DNA from: Clostridium thailandense
Lineage (GTDB): Bacteria; Bacillota; Clostridia; Clostridiales; Clostridiaceae
Length of the DNA stretch: 54,805 bases
Reading direction: 5' to 3'
NCBI RefSeq assembly: GCF_019207025.1
Contig: NZ_JAEEGC010000022.1
Coordinates: forward strand, 1 to 54,805
Shown here: positions 27,539 through 36,554 of the stretch, one piece after another
Position numbering within the stretch: position 1 is the first letter of the stretch
Layout: every line of letters begins with the position of its first letter
Made by a program: the position numbers and the translations under genes
The notes under the pieces: generated by a model
The model's database searches: none
The model's input: the letters and a program-made list of their open reading frames with translations, nothing else
Told to the model about the DNA's origin: nothing

Positions 27539-29860
27539 ATGGATAAAAAGTTAAAGATCCTTCCTCTAATTCCCTTAAGAGGTATTACTATATTCCCATA
27601 TATGGTCATACATTTTGATGTAGGTAGAGAGAAATCTATACTTGCTCTCGAAGAAGCTATGATTGTTGATCAAAAAATATTTTTAGTTTCGCAGAAGGAA
27701 GCTAAGACTGAAGAACCAGAAGAAGAAGATATATATACTATGGGTACTATTTGTAATATAAAGCAAATATTAAAGTTGCCAGGAGATACTGTACGTGTGC
27801 TAGTTGAAGGCGAAAGTAGAGGAAGATTAGGAAAATATATTGATAAAAGTCCTTTCTTTAAGGCAGAAATAGAGATATTGGAAGATGAAGGGTGTATTGA
27901 AACTAATAAGTGTGAAGCATTAGTTCGTTCCGTTAGAAAGTCTTTTGACGATTATACAAAATTATCTGGTAACATACCAGTTGAAACAATAGTAACATTA
28001 GAAGAATTAGATAATCCAGGCAGGTTATCAGATGTTATTAGTTCTTATTTAATGTTAAAGCAAGAAAATAAGCAAGAACTTCTTGAAACCTTTGACATTG
28101 AAGAAAGACTTCAAAAGCTATTGAACATATTAATCAATGAAGTTGATATTTTGAAGCTGGAAAGAAAAATAGGTGTTAAAGTAAAAAATAAAATAGATAA
28201 GGTTCAAAAAGAATATTACTTAAAAGAACAATTAAAAGCTATTCAAGAAGAACTTGGTGAAGAAGATGAGGACAAAAGGGAGATAACTAGATATAAAAAT
28301 AAAATAACAAAAGCAAAGCTTCCCAAAGAAGCCAAAGAGAAAGCTTTGTATGAACTAGATAGATTAAAAAATAGCGGAAGTTATTCAGCAGAAGGTGGAG
28401 TAATAAGGACGTACTTAGATTGGATATTGGATCTTCCATGGAATAATGAGACCAAAGACAATTTAGATATAAAATCCGCTAGACAGGTTTTAGAAAAGGA
28501 ACACTATGGGTTAGAGGATGTAAAAGATAGGATAATTGAATATTTAGCAGTTAAGAAAATGAGTAACTCATTAAGAGGTCCTATACTTTGTTTAGTCGGG
28601 CCACCAGGAGTAGGTAAAACTTCTATTGCTAAATCCATAGCTCATGCATTAAATAGAAATTTTGTTAGAATGTCTTTAGGTGGAGTTAGGGATGAAGCTG
28701 AAATAAGAGGTCATAGAAAAACTTATATAGGAGCGATTCCTGGTAGAATAATATATGGAATGAAACAAGCAAAATCAAAAAATCCTTTATTTTTATTGGA
28801 TGAGATAGACAAGATGAGTAATGATTTTAAAGGAGATCCAGCAGATGCTCTACTAGAAGTACTGGATGCGGAACAAAATAGTACATTTAGAGATCATTAT
28901 TTAGAGTTAGAATATGATTTATCTAAGGTTTTATTCATAACAACTGCTAATTCATTAGAAACTATTCCTAGGCCTTTACTTGATAGAATGGAGGTTATAG
29001 AGGTTTCAGGATATACTACGGAAGAAAAATTTCATATAGCTAAAAATCATTTATTATCTAAGAAGCTAAAAGAACATGAGGTTGATGAAAATAAGATAAA
29101 GCTTTCGGATTCTTCTATATATTTTATTATAGAGAATTATACAAGAGAGTCAGGGGTTAGAAGTTTAGAAAGAAAGATATCCTCTCTTATAAGAAAAGCA
29201 ATAGCAGAAATAGTTGAGAAAGATAAAGAGAAAATAATAATTAACACAAATAAAGCTAAGAGCTATCTAGGTCCCGAAATATTTACATATGAAAAGGTAA
29301 GTCAAGATGACAAAGTTGGTGTTGTAATGGGCATGGCATGGACAGGATATGGTGGAGACACTTTACCTGTAGAAGTAACTGTTATGCCGGGAACTGGTAA
29401 GTTAGAACTAACAGGTAAGCTTGGAGATGTAATGAAAGAATCAGGAAGGGCTGGTTATAGTTATGTTAGGGCTAATGCGCACCGATATGGAATAGAAGCG
29501 GACTTTTATAAAAATAAAGATATTCATATACATGTTCCTGAAGGCGCTGTGCCAAAGGATGGTCCATCTGCAGGTGTTACTATGATTACGGCGATGGTAT
29601 CTGCTTTAAGTGAAAGAAAAGTAAAACACAATGTTGCTATGACGGGAGAGATAACTTTGACCGGTAGAGTACTTGCTATTGGAGGACTTAAAGAAAAGAG
29701 CTTAGCAGCATATAGAGCTGGTATCGATACGGTAATAATACCTAAGGAGAACGAAAAAGATCTATTAAAAATACCAAAGACAGTAAAGAGTAAACTAAAG
29801 TTTATATTAGCAGACAATATAGACATAGTATTAGAAAATGCTTTGGTAAAAAACGATTAG
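27539..29860 (+). CDS. lon: ATP-dependent protease La (LonA)
   Basis: Cytoplasmic AAA+ serine protease that degrades damaged and regulatory proteins. The N-terminal LAN domain (LPLIPLRGITIFPYMVIHFDVGR) and coiled region precede Walker A GPPGVGKTS and Walker B LFLLDEIDKM. The catalytic dyad is Ser677 (DGPSAGVTM) and Lys720 (IGGLKEK), very near E. coli numbering. Length 773 is typical. ATG 27539 follows GAGGGG. It is 13 bases ahead of engB, so both are probably co-transcribed. Confidence 0.97.
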   Translation: MDKKLKILPLIPLRGITIFPYMVIHFDVGREKSILALEEAMIVDQKIFLVSQKEAKTEEPEEEDIYTMGTICNIKQILKLPGDTVRVLVEGESRGRLGKYIDKSPFFKAEIEILEDEGCIETNKCEALVRSVRKSFDDYTKLSGNIPVETIVTLEELDNPGRLSDVISSYLMLKQENKQELLETFDIEERLQKLLNILINEVDILKLERKIGVKVKNKIDKVQKEYYLKEQLKAIQEELGEEDEDKREITRYKNKITKAKLPKEAKEKALYELDRLKNSGSYSAEGGVIRTYLDWILDLPWNNETKDNLDIKSARQVLEKEHYGLEDVKDRIIEYLAVKKMSNSLRGPILCLVGPPGVGKTSIAKSIAHALNRNFVRMSLGGVRDEAEIRGHRKTYIGAIPGRIIYGMKQAKSKNPLFLLDEIDKMSNDFKGDPADALLEVLDAEQNSTFRDHYLELEYDLSKVLFITTANSLETIPRPLLDRMEVIEVSGYTTEEKFHIAKNHLLSKKLKEHEVDENKIKLSDSSIYFIIENYTRESGVRSLERKISSLIRKAIAEIVEKDKEKIIINTNKAKSYLGPEIFTYEKVSQDDKVGVVMGMAWTGYGGDTLPVEVTVMPGTGKLELTGKLGDVMKESGRAGYSYVRANAHRYGIEADFYKNKDIHIHVPEGAVPKDGPSAGVTMITAMVSALSERKVKHNVAMTGEITLTGRVLAIGGLKEKSLAAYRAGIDTVIIPKENEKDLLKIPKTVKSKLKFILADNIDIVLENALVKND

Positions 29861-29873
29861 AGAGTGAGAATTT

Positions 29874-30455
29874 ATGGAAATAAAGCAATCGGAATTTATT
29901 ATTTCAGCAGTAGCTCCTGCTCAATATCCTAAAGATAATAGAGTAGAAATAGCTTTTGTGGGAAGATCAAATGTTGGAAAATCTTCTTTAATTAATACTT
30001 TAACTAACAGAAGAAAGTTAGTTAAAGTAAGCGGAACTCCAGGAAAAACTAGATTGGTTAACTTTTTTCTGATAAATAATGAATTTTATTTTGTTGACCT
30101 GCCTGGGTATGGATACGCAAAAGTTTCAAAGGTTGAGAAGGAGAGCTGGGGTAAGGTAATTGAAGCATATTTAACTAACAGAGAACAATTAAAAAAAATA
30201 ATACTTCTTGTTGACTGTAGACATAAACCAAGTAGTGATGACATAAATATGTATAAGTGGATAAAACATTATAATTACGGTATTATTGTTGTAGCAACAA
30301 AAATAGATAAGCTAACCAAAAATGAACTACAAAAGAATTTAAAAATGATAAGGGAAACTTTATCATTAGATCCAAGCGAAAAATTGTTAACATTTTCTTC
30401 ACTAAAAAAATATGGAAAAGAAGAGCTACTGGATATTATTAGTGAAGTTTTGTAA
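29874..30455 (+). CDS. engB: Ribosome biogenesis GTP-binding protein EngB (YsxC/YihA)
   Basis: Essential-type GTPase that assists 50S subunit assembly. The G1 loop GRSNVGKSS lies at residues 30-38, G2 threonine region GTPGKTR follows, G3 is DLPGYG, G4 is TKID and G5 is FSSLK. Length 193 is normal. It directly follows lon, the conserved lon-engB order in Firmicutes. Confidence 0.97.
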   Translation: MEIKQSEFIISAVAPAQYPKDNRVEIAFVGRSNVGKSSLINTLTNRRKLVKVSGTPGKTRLVNFFLINNEFYFVDLPGYGYAKVSKVEKESWGKVIEAYLTNREQLKKIILLVDCRHKPSSDDINMYKWIKHYNYGIIVVATKIDKLTKNELQKNLKMIRETLSLDPSEKLLTFSSLKKYGKEELLDIISEVL

Positions 30456-30487
30456 ATTTAAATAAGTGTAAACAAGGAGAAATTTAA

Positions 30488-31294
30488 ATGACTAAAATTG
30501 ATATTGGTAAGGATTTCCTTGTATTTCTATTTGTTTATTTACCACCACTTATAGTATTTATAAGATTCTTAAGAGAAAGAAAAAGAAATAATTTAGTACT
30601 AGTGATAATTAGTATATTGTACATTATAATTTCTTTATTTACGCAAAACCTGATTCCATTTATCTTTGTATTATTAAATATTAGATATCTAAGAAGTGCA
30701 GAATCGTCCTACTACAGCAATGCAAAAAATGAGTACATGTTATCATTTGAGTCGAATTTTAATAACAAGTTTACTATAAGCAACAGATTAGCAGAAGATT
30801 ATAGTAGATTTAAATTTAGTATTAAGAAACTAAATTTATTATTAGCTATTAAGTATGCACTTCAGTCATATTTAATAACAATTTTAATCTCTGCAGTTTC
30901 AACTGCTATTTTTTCTAAAATGAGTATTGAACCCAAGCAGCAGGAAATAGTTACATGGATGTCTGATATGCCACTAGATAAATTTTTAATATTAATTCCA
31001 GTTGTCATAATATTTGCACCTGTGCTTGAGGAATTTGTTTTTAGGTGGCTACTATTTGAGAAAGTGTTTAGACCTAGGATAGGTGTATATCTATCAGCAA
31101 TATTAAGTAGTATACTTTTTGCGTTTATACATTTCAACTTAAGAGCTCTACCTATATTGGTGTGTATAGGTTTATACAATTGTTACCTTATTAATAAAAA
31201 GGGATACTGGTATTCGGTGTTTAATCATTTTACTTTTAATTCTGTGACTACGATGGTGCTGTTATTTGAAAAGTTAGGAATGATAAAATTTTAA
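30488..31294 (+). CDS. CPBP-family intramembrane metalloprotease (CAAX protease/Abi type)
   Basis: A 268-residue polytopic membrane protein with the CPBP motifs: EEFVFRWLLF (Glu181, Glu182, Arg186), FAFIHFN (His215) and SVFNHFTFN (His247). Hydrophobic segments occur at about 10-27, 37-65, 120-140, 165-180, 200-217 and 222-235. Some family members process prenylated proteins, others process or give immunity to peptide toxins; the substrate here is unknown. AAGGAGAAATTTAA precedes the ATG, 33 bases after engB, so it may be read through from lon-engB. A bidirectional terminator follows. Confidence 0.88.
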   Translation: MTKIDIGKDFLVFLFVYLPPLIVFIRFLRERKRNNLVLVIISILYIIISLFTQNLIPFIFVLLNIRYLRSAESSYYSNAKNEYMLSFESNFNNKFTISNRLAEDYSRFKFSIKKLNLLLAIKYALQSYLITILISAVSTAIFSKMSIEPKQQEIVTWMSDMPLDKFLILIPVVIIFAPVLEEFVFRWLLFEKVFRPRIGVYLSAILSSILFAFIHFNLRALPILVCIGLYNCYLINKKGYWYSVFNHFTFNSVTTMVLLFEKLGMIKF

Positions 31295-31308
31295 CTGAAA
31301 ATATAAAA

Positions 31309-31353
31309 ATTAAAGACATATGTTACTTATTGTAACTATGTCTTTAATTTTTT
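31309..31353. terminator. Bidirectional terminator between converging genes
   Basis: TTAAAGACATA pairs with TATGTCTTTAA, with an inner GTTAC/GTAAC stem. T-runs follow on the + side and A-runs precede, so it can serve the CPBP gene and the reverse-strand gene ending at 31371. Confidence 0.88.
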
Positions 31354-31370
31354 GTATAAGTTCATGTATA

Positions 31371-31784
31371 TTATCTTCTTTTGCTTCCATCTCTTCCATC
31401 TTTATTATTTAATGCTTCTTTTAAAAGATTTCCTAAAACTTCCTGTCCATCTGGAGAGGACTGAAGAGATTTTACAGCGTTTAGTACTTCATCCTGAACA
31501 TTTCTGCTTTGCCCTTTTTCTATATCATCCAATCTATCAGCAAGGGCTGAAAGTTGAGATTTTACTTCGCTTTCATTTAAATTAACTGAATCACTAGCAC
31601 CTGCTAAAGCACTTAAGTCAAAGTTTCTAAGCATAGAGCTCAGCTGGTTAGTAGTCATATTATTGGCTCCTACTAAAGAGCTGATTATAGATACAATTTG
31701 ATTTATATCAATATTTTTTAGTAAATCACCAATATTAAATCCACCTACTGGAGAAACATTACTTTTACGATGATGCTTTCCCAT
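31371..31784 (-). CDS. Hypothetical protein, hydrophilic and helix-rich
   Basis: A 137-residue protein starting with a basic segment MGKHHRKSNVSPVGGFNIGD, followed by helix-prone stretches (NIDINQIVSIISSLVGANN, SQLSALADRLDDIEKGQS) and a charged tail (NNKDGRDGSKRR). AAGGAGTGA lies at proper spacing before ATG. No transmembrane helix or known catalytic motif. It sits next to two tiny Cys-tailed membrane proteins on the same strand. Similar small low-complexity proteins are common in spore-formers, but I do not recognise a family. Confidence 0.75.
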   Translation of the reverse strand: MGKHHRKSNVSPVGGFNIGDLLKNIDINQIVSIISSLVGANNMTTNQLSSMLRNFDLSALAGASDSVNLNESEVKSQLSALADRLDDIEKGQSRNVQDEVLNAVKSLQSSPDGQEVLGNLLKEALNNKDGRDGSKRR

Positions 31785-31805
31785 TTTATCACTCCTTTAT
31801 GTTAA

Positions 31806-31827
31806 GGAGAGCATTTAAATGCTCTCC
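31806..31827. terminator. Short perfect palindrome upstream of the 31784 start
   Basis: GGAGAGCATTT and AAATGCTCTCC form a 22-base perfect palindrome lying between the mini-gene at 31858 and the reverse-strand gene that starts at 31784. It could terminate the mini-gene transcript. No strong T-run follows, so an operator or RNA processing site is also possible. Confidence 0.45.
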
Positions 31828-31857
31828 CTACCTATATATTTACTTTTGAAGCTAGTT

Positions 31858-32004
31858 TTAGTGGTTGCAGCTGCAGCCACATACTATTAAGATAGCAAGT
31901 GTAATTAGAACAGCGTAACGAGCACCTCTTCTTCTATTGAATGCTAATAACAGTAAACCGATTATAGCTGCTAATATTAACCATGAATTACCATAATTAA
32001 ACAT
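31858..32004 (-). CDS. 48-residue membrane mini-protein with Cys-rich tail, copy A
   Basis: Reverse-strand ATG at 32004, preceded by AAAGGGGGG, encodes MFNYGNSWLILAAIIGLLLL, a basic segment FNRRRGARYA, a second hydrophobic helix VLITLAILIVCGCSCNH and a stop. Two helices around a basic turn suggest a membrane hairpin with a Cys-Gly-Cys-Ser-Cys end. The protein at 32172-32357 shares G(A/T)RYAVLI-LA-LIVCGCS and a matching leader. The excellent ribosome binding site and the conserved paralogue argue that it is real despite its size. Function unknown; small spore-envelope or toxin-like roles are possible. Confidence 0.8.
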   Translation of the reverse strand: MFNYGNSWLILAAIIGLLLLAFNRRRGARYAVLITLAILIVCGCSCNH

Positions 32005-32010
32005 ACGTTA

Positions 32011-32063
32011 CCCCCCTTTCTGGGCTGTGGTTTTATTTTACTCTTTTTACTTTATATCTTAAG
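32011..32063 (-). repeat. Duplicated leader, copy A
   Basis: The sequence CTTTTTACTTTATATCTTA and the adjoining GGGCTGTGG...CCCCCCTTTC block recur with few changes at 32364-32416, upstream of the paralogous mini-gene. On the transcribed strand this gives TAAGATATAAAGTAAAAAG followed by a shared CCA(C/T)AGCC(C/T)AGAAA and the Shine-Dalgarno. The duplication therefore covered promoter, leader and gene together. Confidence 0.85.
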
Positions 32064-32171
32064 TTAATTAACTTTTTTTCTAGAGAGTTCAGTATATCTT
32101 ACGTTTGGAAGTAAGTAGCATATATCAACCTGTAAGATATAATGTTACTTCTCCTTTAAAAGTTTAAGTTA

Positions 32172-32357
32172 TTAATGTCTGTTGTAATAGGAACAACCAC
32201 AAACTATCAATACAGCAAGTATAATTAGAACAGCATAACGAGTTCCTTTACATCTTCCGAATATTAATAAAAATAGTGCTATTAAAGCTGCTAAAGCTGT
32301 TATTGGCATATTACTATTATTATTGTTGCTGCAGTGATGGTGATGTTTACAACACAT
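32172..32357 (-). CDS. 61-residue membrane mini-protein with His/Cys-rich head, copy B
   Basis: Begins MCCKHHHHCSNNNNSNMPI, a potential metal-binding or hydrophilic head. Then follow a hydrophobic helix TALAALIALFLLIFG, the basic turn RCKGTRYA, and a second helix VLIILAVLIVCGCSYYNRH. From the turn onward it is clearly homologous to the 48-residue neighbour. AAAGGGGGAA precedes the ATG. A TATATCTTAC/GTAAGATATA hairpin lies between the two genes at about 32092-32141. No family name known to me. Confidence 0.82.
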   Translation of the reverse strand: MCCKHHHHCSNNNNSNMPITALAALIALFLLIFGRCKGTRYAVLIILAVLIVCGCSYYNRH

Positions 32358-32363
32358 ATCTAT

Positions 32364-32416
32364 TCCCCCTTTTCTAGGCTATGGCTTTATTTAATTCTTT
32401 TTACTTTATATCTTAG
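32364..32416 (-). repeat. Duplicated leader, copy B
   Basis: Counterpart of 32011-32063: CCCCCTTTTCTAGGCTATGG and CTTTTTACTTTATATCTTA are nearly identical to copy A. The remaining sequence to the next gene (32417-32665) is AT-rich and presumably holds two divergent promoters; I see no further structure. Confidence 0.85.
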
Positions 32417-32665
32417 GTAATAGCATTTTCTAATCATTAGTCTCTTTACAACTTTTTTATGCTTGTTTTATAGTATATACTATTCATTTATTATGGATTT
32501 GACACAACAAAAAGGTAATTAAATTAAAATTATAAAAAATATCATAGATGAAGTTTAGTGAAATGTAATATAAATTTTAAAATAATATGAAAATGCACTA
32601 AAAAAATTTTGAAATAATACGATAAAAGTAAAGATTAGGATAACTATATTCTGGAGGGAAAACAT

Positions 32666-33619
32666 ATGTCTAAAATTTCTCATTTGTTGGAGATGATAAT
32701 TACACTACAGTACAAAGGACTTACTACAGCAGCAGATTTAGCTGAAGCTCTAGAAGTAGACAAAAAAACAATATACAGATATATAAATAGTTTAAATAAA
32801 GCTAATATACCTGTGCACACGAAGAAAGGAAGATATGGAGGTTTCTACATAGACAAAGAATTTTACATGAAGCCATCAAAGCTTAGTGAAGAAGAGTTAC
32901 AAGCATTACTTATGGCTACACAAATACTTACAGAAAAGAATGGTTTTGTTTTAGAAAAAAACTTACAGACGGCTGTGTCCAAAATAAAAAATATATGTAT
33001 AAATGACAATGAAGAGTTAAAATGCTTAAATGAGACTGGATTCTTTAGAATGAATGAAATTGGAAATTTACAAGATTTGGAGGATAAAATATCAAAAATA
33101 AATTATGCTATAAATAGAGGTAGAAGCATAAGTATAAATTATTTTTCTCTAAATAGGAGTAGTCTAACAGTAAAAAAAGTAGATGCTTATAATTTATTAT
33201 TTAGAGAAGGTGGATGGTATATTATTGGATACTGTCATATGAATAATACGGTAGAAACTTTTAAGCTGTCAAGAATTAAAACACTAAAAGTAACAGAGGA
33301 AATATATATGATACCTCGTACTTTTTCATTAAAGGAATACTTAAATAATAATTGGGGAGTATTTAAAGGTGAGAAAATAAAGGTTTCTATAAAGTTTGAT
33401 AAAAATGTTTCGGATTTCATAAAAAATGGAAAATGGCATATTAATCAACAAATAGAAGATCAAGAAGACGGATCAATATTACTTAATTTATATTTGGATG
33501 ATACAGAGGAAATAAAGAATTGGGTTATGAGTTTGGGAAAATATGCAGAGATTGTAGAGCCTAAAAAACTTAGAGATGAGTTGAAAATGGAAATAGAACA
33601 AATTTATAAAAAATATTAA
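32666..33619 (+). CDS. HTH/WYL-domain transcriptional regulator (YafY/PafC type)
   Basis: A 317-residue cytoplasmic regulator. Residues about 1-62 form a winged helix-turn-helix of the HTH_11/DeoR-like kind (GLTTAADLAEALEVDKKTIYRYINSLNKANIPV). Residues about 145-215 contain a WYL-type domain (SISINYFSL...GGWYIIGYCHMNNTVETFKLSRI), followed by a WCX-like C-terminal extension. WYL domains sense nucleic-acid ends or nucleotides in some systems. GGAGGG precedes ATG. Its target genes may be nearby but no operator was seen. Confidence 0.88.
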   Translation: MSKISHLLEMIITLQYKGLTTAADLAEALEVDKKTIYRYINSLNKANIPVHTKKGRYGGFYIDKEFYMKPSKLSEEELQALLMATQILTEKNGFVLEKNLQTAVSKIKNICINDNEELKCLNETGFFRMNEIGNLQDLEDKISKINYAINRGRSISINYFSLNRSSLTVKKVDAYNLLFREGGWYIIGYCHMNNTVETFKLSRIKTLKVTEEIYMIPRTFSLKEYLNNNWGVFKGEKIKVSIKFDKNVSDFIKNGKWHINQQIEDQEDGSILLNLYLDDTEEIKNWVMSLGKYAEIVEPKKLRDELKMEIEQIYKKY

Positions 33620-33747
33620 AAATTTTATTATATAATGTATAAATAGTGGGGAATAGGATAAAATAAAAAATGTAATTCGGAGATAAAATCTCCTAAAGCA
33701 TCAAGTATATAACAATCTCTACTTGATGCAATAACCCCCCATCCCCC

Positions 33748-33775
33748 TTGGGATCGCATATGCGATCCCTTTTTA
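33748..33775. terminator. Terminator between the WYL regulator and the convergent gene
   Basis: GGGATCGCAT/ATGCGATCCC is a perfect 20-base palindrome (33750-33769) followed by TTTTTATT. A second hairpin, ATCAAGTA/TACTTGAT, lies just before it at 33699-33726. Confidence 0.9.
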
Positions 33776-34714
33776 TTATTTCAGATTAATTGATGAGATC
33801 TTGAAGTAGTATTTTTCTTTGCTATTTTCATCTGGAGTTAGAGTAATGCTTAAAGTATAATTTTTAATTACATTTTTATCTTTATTAGAAACTCCTCTGA
33901 AATTTAGACTCCAAATAAATTCAGATGTATTACCATCTTTATCACACTTATTTTCTGAGAATATAGCATCCTGAAATATGTAGGTGTTATTGTCCTCAGA
34001 TAGCTTATCTATCATAGATAAACTTTTGTTAGACATGTTAGAAGAAAAAATTTCTTTTGGTTTATATTCTTTGTTTTGAGGAAGGCTCTGAATAAATTTA
34101 ATAAAAGTGAAGACAGTATCCTTACCTACAAAGGTGTTGTTACTTTCGTAATTATAATTTTTAAATTTGTAATTTAAAAATATATAATTTGATAACCATA
34201 TGGTATCATTTTGTAATCTTCCTGATATAACTTTAGGTGTTCTATTATTTTTACAATCTATAAATCCTAATATGTTGTTAGAGTTAGAAAAAACATTTTC
34301 AAATTTATCTCCTTTCCAAAAAAATACATGTTGAAGAGGTAAATTATTATTCGAAGCTTGTACAAAAATCTCAGGAATTTTATCTCTTGAGACGTCTATA
34401 AGAGAGACCCTCATAGGCCAATAAGAGCAATACGATCCTATTGGTGATGAGTTATCCGCTGTTATAATAGAGTAATTTTTATCTTTGGCTTTGAGTGTCA
34501 AGGTGTAATTACCATTAACATTTTTGACATATAAAGTTTCTTCCTTTCCATCTCCATTAAAATCTGCTTTAAATTCCTTATTATTAGAAAAATTATTAAA
34601 AGTTAAAGATGAATTATTTGATATTAAAATGATTGTTAATAATAGTAAAGTAATAAAAATTAAAACTGAAAAATAAATATATTTCTTCTTTAGAAATATA
34701 ACCCTAAATTTCAT
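33776..34714 (-). CDS. Membrane-anchored protein with FG-GAP/VCBS-like repeat
   Basis: A 312-residue protein that starts at the ATG at 34714 (MKFRVIFLKKK), since GGGGGTG lies just before it; an ATG at 34729 falls next to that site and is less likely. One transmembrane helix (YIYFSVLIFITLLLLTIILIS) places the rest outside. Residues about 49-60 read KADFNGDGKEETLYV, the calcium-binding DxNxDGxxD-type loop of FG-GAP/VCBS blades, followed by beta-rich sequence with VSRDKIPEIFV. Function unknown. Not an enzyme I recognise. Confidence 0.75.
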   Translation of the reverse strand: MKFRVIFLKKKYIYFSVLIFITLLLLTIILISNNSSLTFNNFSNNKEFKADFNGDGKEETLYVKNVNGNYTLTLKAKDKNYSIITADNSSPIGSYCSYWPMRVSLIDVSRDKIPEIFVQASNNNLPLQHVFFWKGDKFENVFSNSNNILGFIDCKNNRTPKVISGRLQNDTIWLSNYIFLNYKFKNYNYESNNTFVGKDTVFTFIKFIQSLPQNKEYKPKEIFSSNMSNKSLSMIDKLSEDNNTYIFQDAIFSENKCDKDGNTSEFIWSLNFRGVSNKDKNVIKNYTLSITLTPDENSKEKYYFKISSINLK

Positions 34715-34845
34715 ACATTTCACCCCCATTTAATTATATGAATTTATTATATATTTAATTATTATGTACAAAATAAAATTAGGAGTATTTTGAGAAAAAA
34801 GAAGGTGATCATTTGAAAAAATAATCTATGTGAAAGGAGAAACAT

Positions 34846-36078
34846 ATGCTATATAAGAAAAGAGTTTTAACTATTTTTTTATTAATAATATTAAATTTTA
34901 ACATTGCATCTTGCTCTTTTAGAAAAGATACCCCTAAGGAAAAGCAATTGAACATATATGTTGATGTTAAAGATAAAGAATCTTTGAATATAGTAAAAAT
35001 TATCACAGATGAATACAAGAAATCTAATTCTAAAGTAAAACTTACTGTAAACAACGCTATAGGAGGAAATATTGAAGAGGATATAAGCAAGGGAAGCGAA
35101 CAAGATATAGTGATTACTTCCAGAAATAATATGATAAAATTAAGCAGAAAAGGACTTTTAAATGATTTAGGAAGTCAGTATGATGAAAATAAAGTAAGTG
35201 AAAAATATTATAGAATTATGAATGCTTATGGAAGATTTGAAGATAAATATTATGGTATGTCTTTGATTCCTTTTACAATAGAGATATTATACAATAAAAG
35301 TGTATTTGCTAAATTAAACTTAACTACACCATCTACAATAAATGACTTAAGAGAAGTACTAAAAAAGTTAAATGATGCAGGTACCAGAATACCTGTAATA
35401 CTCACTGATGACATAGATATCAATAGTGGATTAGCTTCAGTAGTAATAAATAATAGAGTGAGTATTAGAAAGTTAGAAAGTATGTTTGATAGTGGTCCAG
35501 CAGCCTATAAATCTTTAACAGAAATGCAGCAGGCTTTTGATACTATATATGGACTTGTTAGTAGTGGAAATATAAATAAAAATACGTTTGAAATCGGTAA
35601 CGAAGCTAGTATAGAGAAATTTTCTAAAGGAGATATACCTTTAATTGTCTGTTCGTCCTATTACTCAAATTATTTTAAGGATAATAATATAATGATAGCT
35701 GCAGATAGTTCGAATGATCCTTCAACTAAAATGAATATACCTATTATAAGCAATGCGATTATTTGTACACCTATAAACGGTAAGAATGGGGAGGAAATGG
35801 GGAATTTTTTGAAATTTATAATAAGTGAAGAATTAAATAAAAAACTTGTAGAGAAAGGTTTTATAACCGGAAATAAAAAAGCTAATAGTAATATAGTAGG
35901 AGGAGCAAAAGCGAGTATTGTAAAGCATCTTGAAAATAGTTCAGATGATAGTATAGTATACGTTTATAATATACCAGATAAATTAAGGAGTAGCATAACA
36001 TCAAAAATAGATCAAATATTAAATGGAAAACATACTGGAAAGGAATGGCAAGAGGCTGTGGATGAGGCATATAAATAA
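34846..36078 (+). CDS. Extracellular solute-binding lipoprotein, family 1-like
   Basis: A 410-residue lipoprotein: the signal peptide ends in the lipobox IASC with Cys23. The mature part has the two-lobed ABC-binding layout of carbohydrate-type proteins (LNIYVDVKDKESLNIVKIITDEYKK at the N-terminus, YYGMSLIPFTIEILYNKSVFAKLNL and FSKGDIPLIVCSSYYSNYF later). No permease or ATPase gene is near, so it is an orphan subunit or a sensor partner. AAAGGAGAAA precedes the ATG. The FG-GAP-like gene lies divergently upstream. Confidence 0.82.
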   Translation: MLYKKRVLTIFLLIILNFNIASCSFRKDTPKEKQLNIYVDVKDKESLNIVKIITDEYKKSNSKVKLTVNNAIGGNIEEDISKGSEQDIVITSRNNMIKLSRKGLLNDLGSQYDENKVSEKYYRIMNAYGRFEDKYYGMSLIPFTIEILYNKSVFAKLNLTTPSTINDLREVLKKLNDAGTRIPVILTDDIDINSGLASVVINNRVSIRKLESMFDSGPAAYKSLTEMQQAFDTIYGLVSSGNINKNTFEIGNEASIEKFSKGDIPLIVCSSYYSNYFKDNNIMIAADSSNDPSTKMNIPIISNAIICTPINGKNGEEMGNFLKFIISEELNKKLVEKGFITGNKKANSNIVGGAKASIVKHLENSSDDSIVYVYNIPDKLRSSITSKIDQILNGKHTGKEWQEAVDEAYK

Positions 36079-36085
36079 AAAATAC

Positions 36086-36122
36086 AAAGAGCAGTTCTTT
36101 TCAAACTGCTCTTTATATTTTT
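36086..36122. terminator. Terminator between solute-binding and PerR genes
   Basis: AAAGAGCAGTT pairs with AACTGCTCTTT around CTTTTCA. AT-rich flanks on both sides suit bidirectional use between these converging genes. Confidence 0.9.
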
Positions 36123-36128
36123 TGCTTA

Positions 36129-36554
36129 TTAATGAGGTGTAGTATTGTTTTTACAACAACTGCAAACCCCATAAAAATATATTTTGCTATCAACAATATC
36201 ATAGCTAGTGTAACTTTTTACTTTGTCATTTAAATCTGAGAAAGTAATTCCTTCAATGTCATCAACTTTACCACAATTTAAACATTGAACATGAGGATGG
36301 GGTTCTACAGTCCCATCGTATCTGAAATTACCTTCTCCTACGTTAATTTCCTGAACTAAATCCACTTCAACTAATGTTTTTAAAGCTTTATAAACAGTTG
36401 CCAAACTCATTGTAGGATATTCCGGTTGTAGAGCTTTGTATATAGTTTCAGCAGATGGGTGTTCTTTTGTAGATTTTAAGAATTTATACACAGCAATACG
36501 TTGTGGAGTAAGTTTTAGTTTTTTCTCTCTAAAAATTCCAGTTAGGTTATTCAT
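36129..36554 (-). CDS. Fur-family repressor, PerR-like
   Basis: A 141-residue metalloregulator. The winged-helix DNA-binding region covers about residues 10-80 (KLTPQRIAVYKFLKS... SLATVYKALKTLVE). The regulatory-metal side has HPHVQ (His86, His88), and the structural zinc site has Cys91/Cys94 (CLNC) and Cys131/Cys134 (CSCC). Overall pattern matches PerR, which senses peroxide by histidine oxidation, more than Fur. The nearby reverse rubrerythrin gene is a typical PerR target in clostridia. The gene starts at ATG 36554 after AAGGAGGG. Confidence 0.88.
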   Translation of the reverse strand: MNNLTGIFREKKLKLTPQRIAVYKFLKSTKEHPSAETIYKALQPEYPTMSLATVYKALKTLVEVDLVQEINVGEGNFRYDGTVEPHPHVQCLNCGKVDDIEGITFSDLNDKVKSYTSYDIVDSKIYFYGVCSCCKNNTTPH

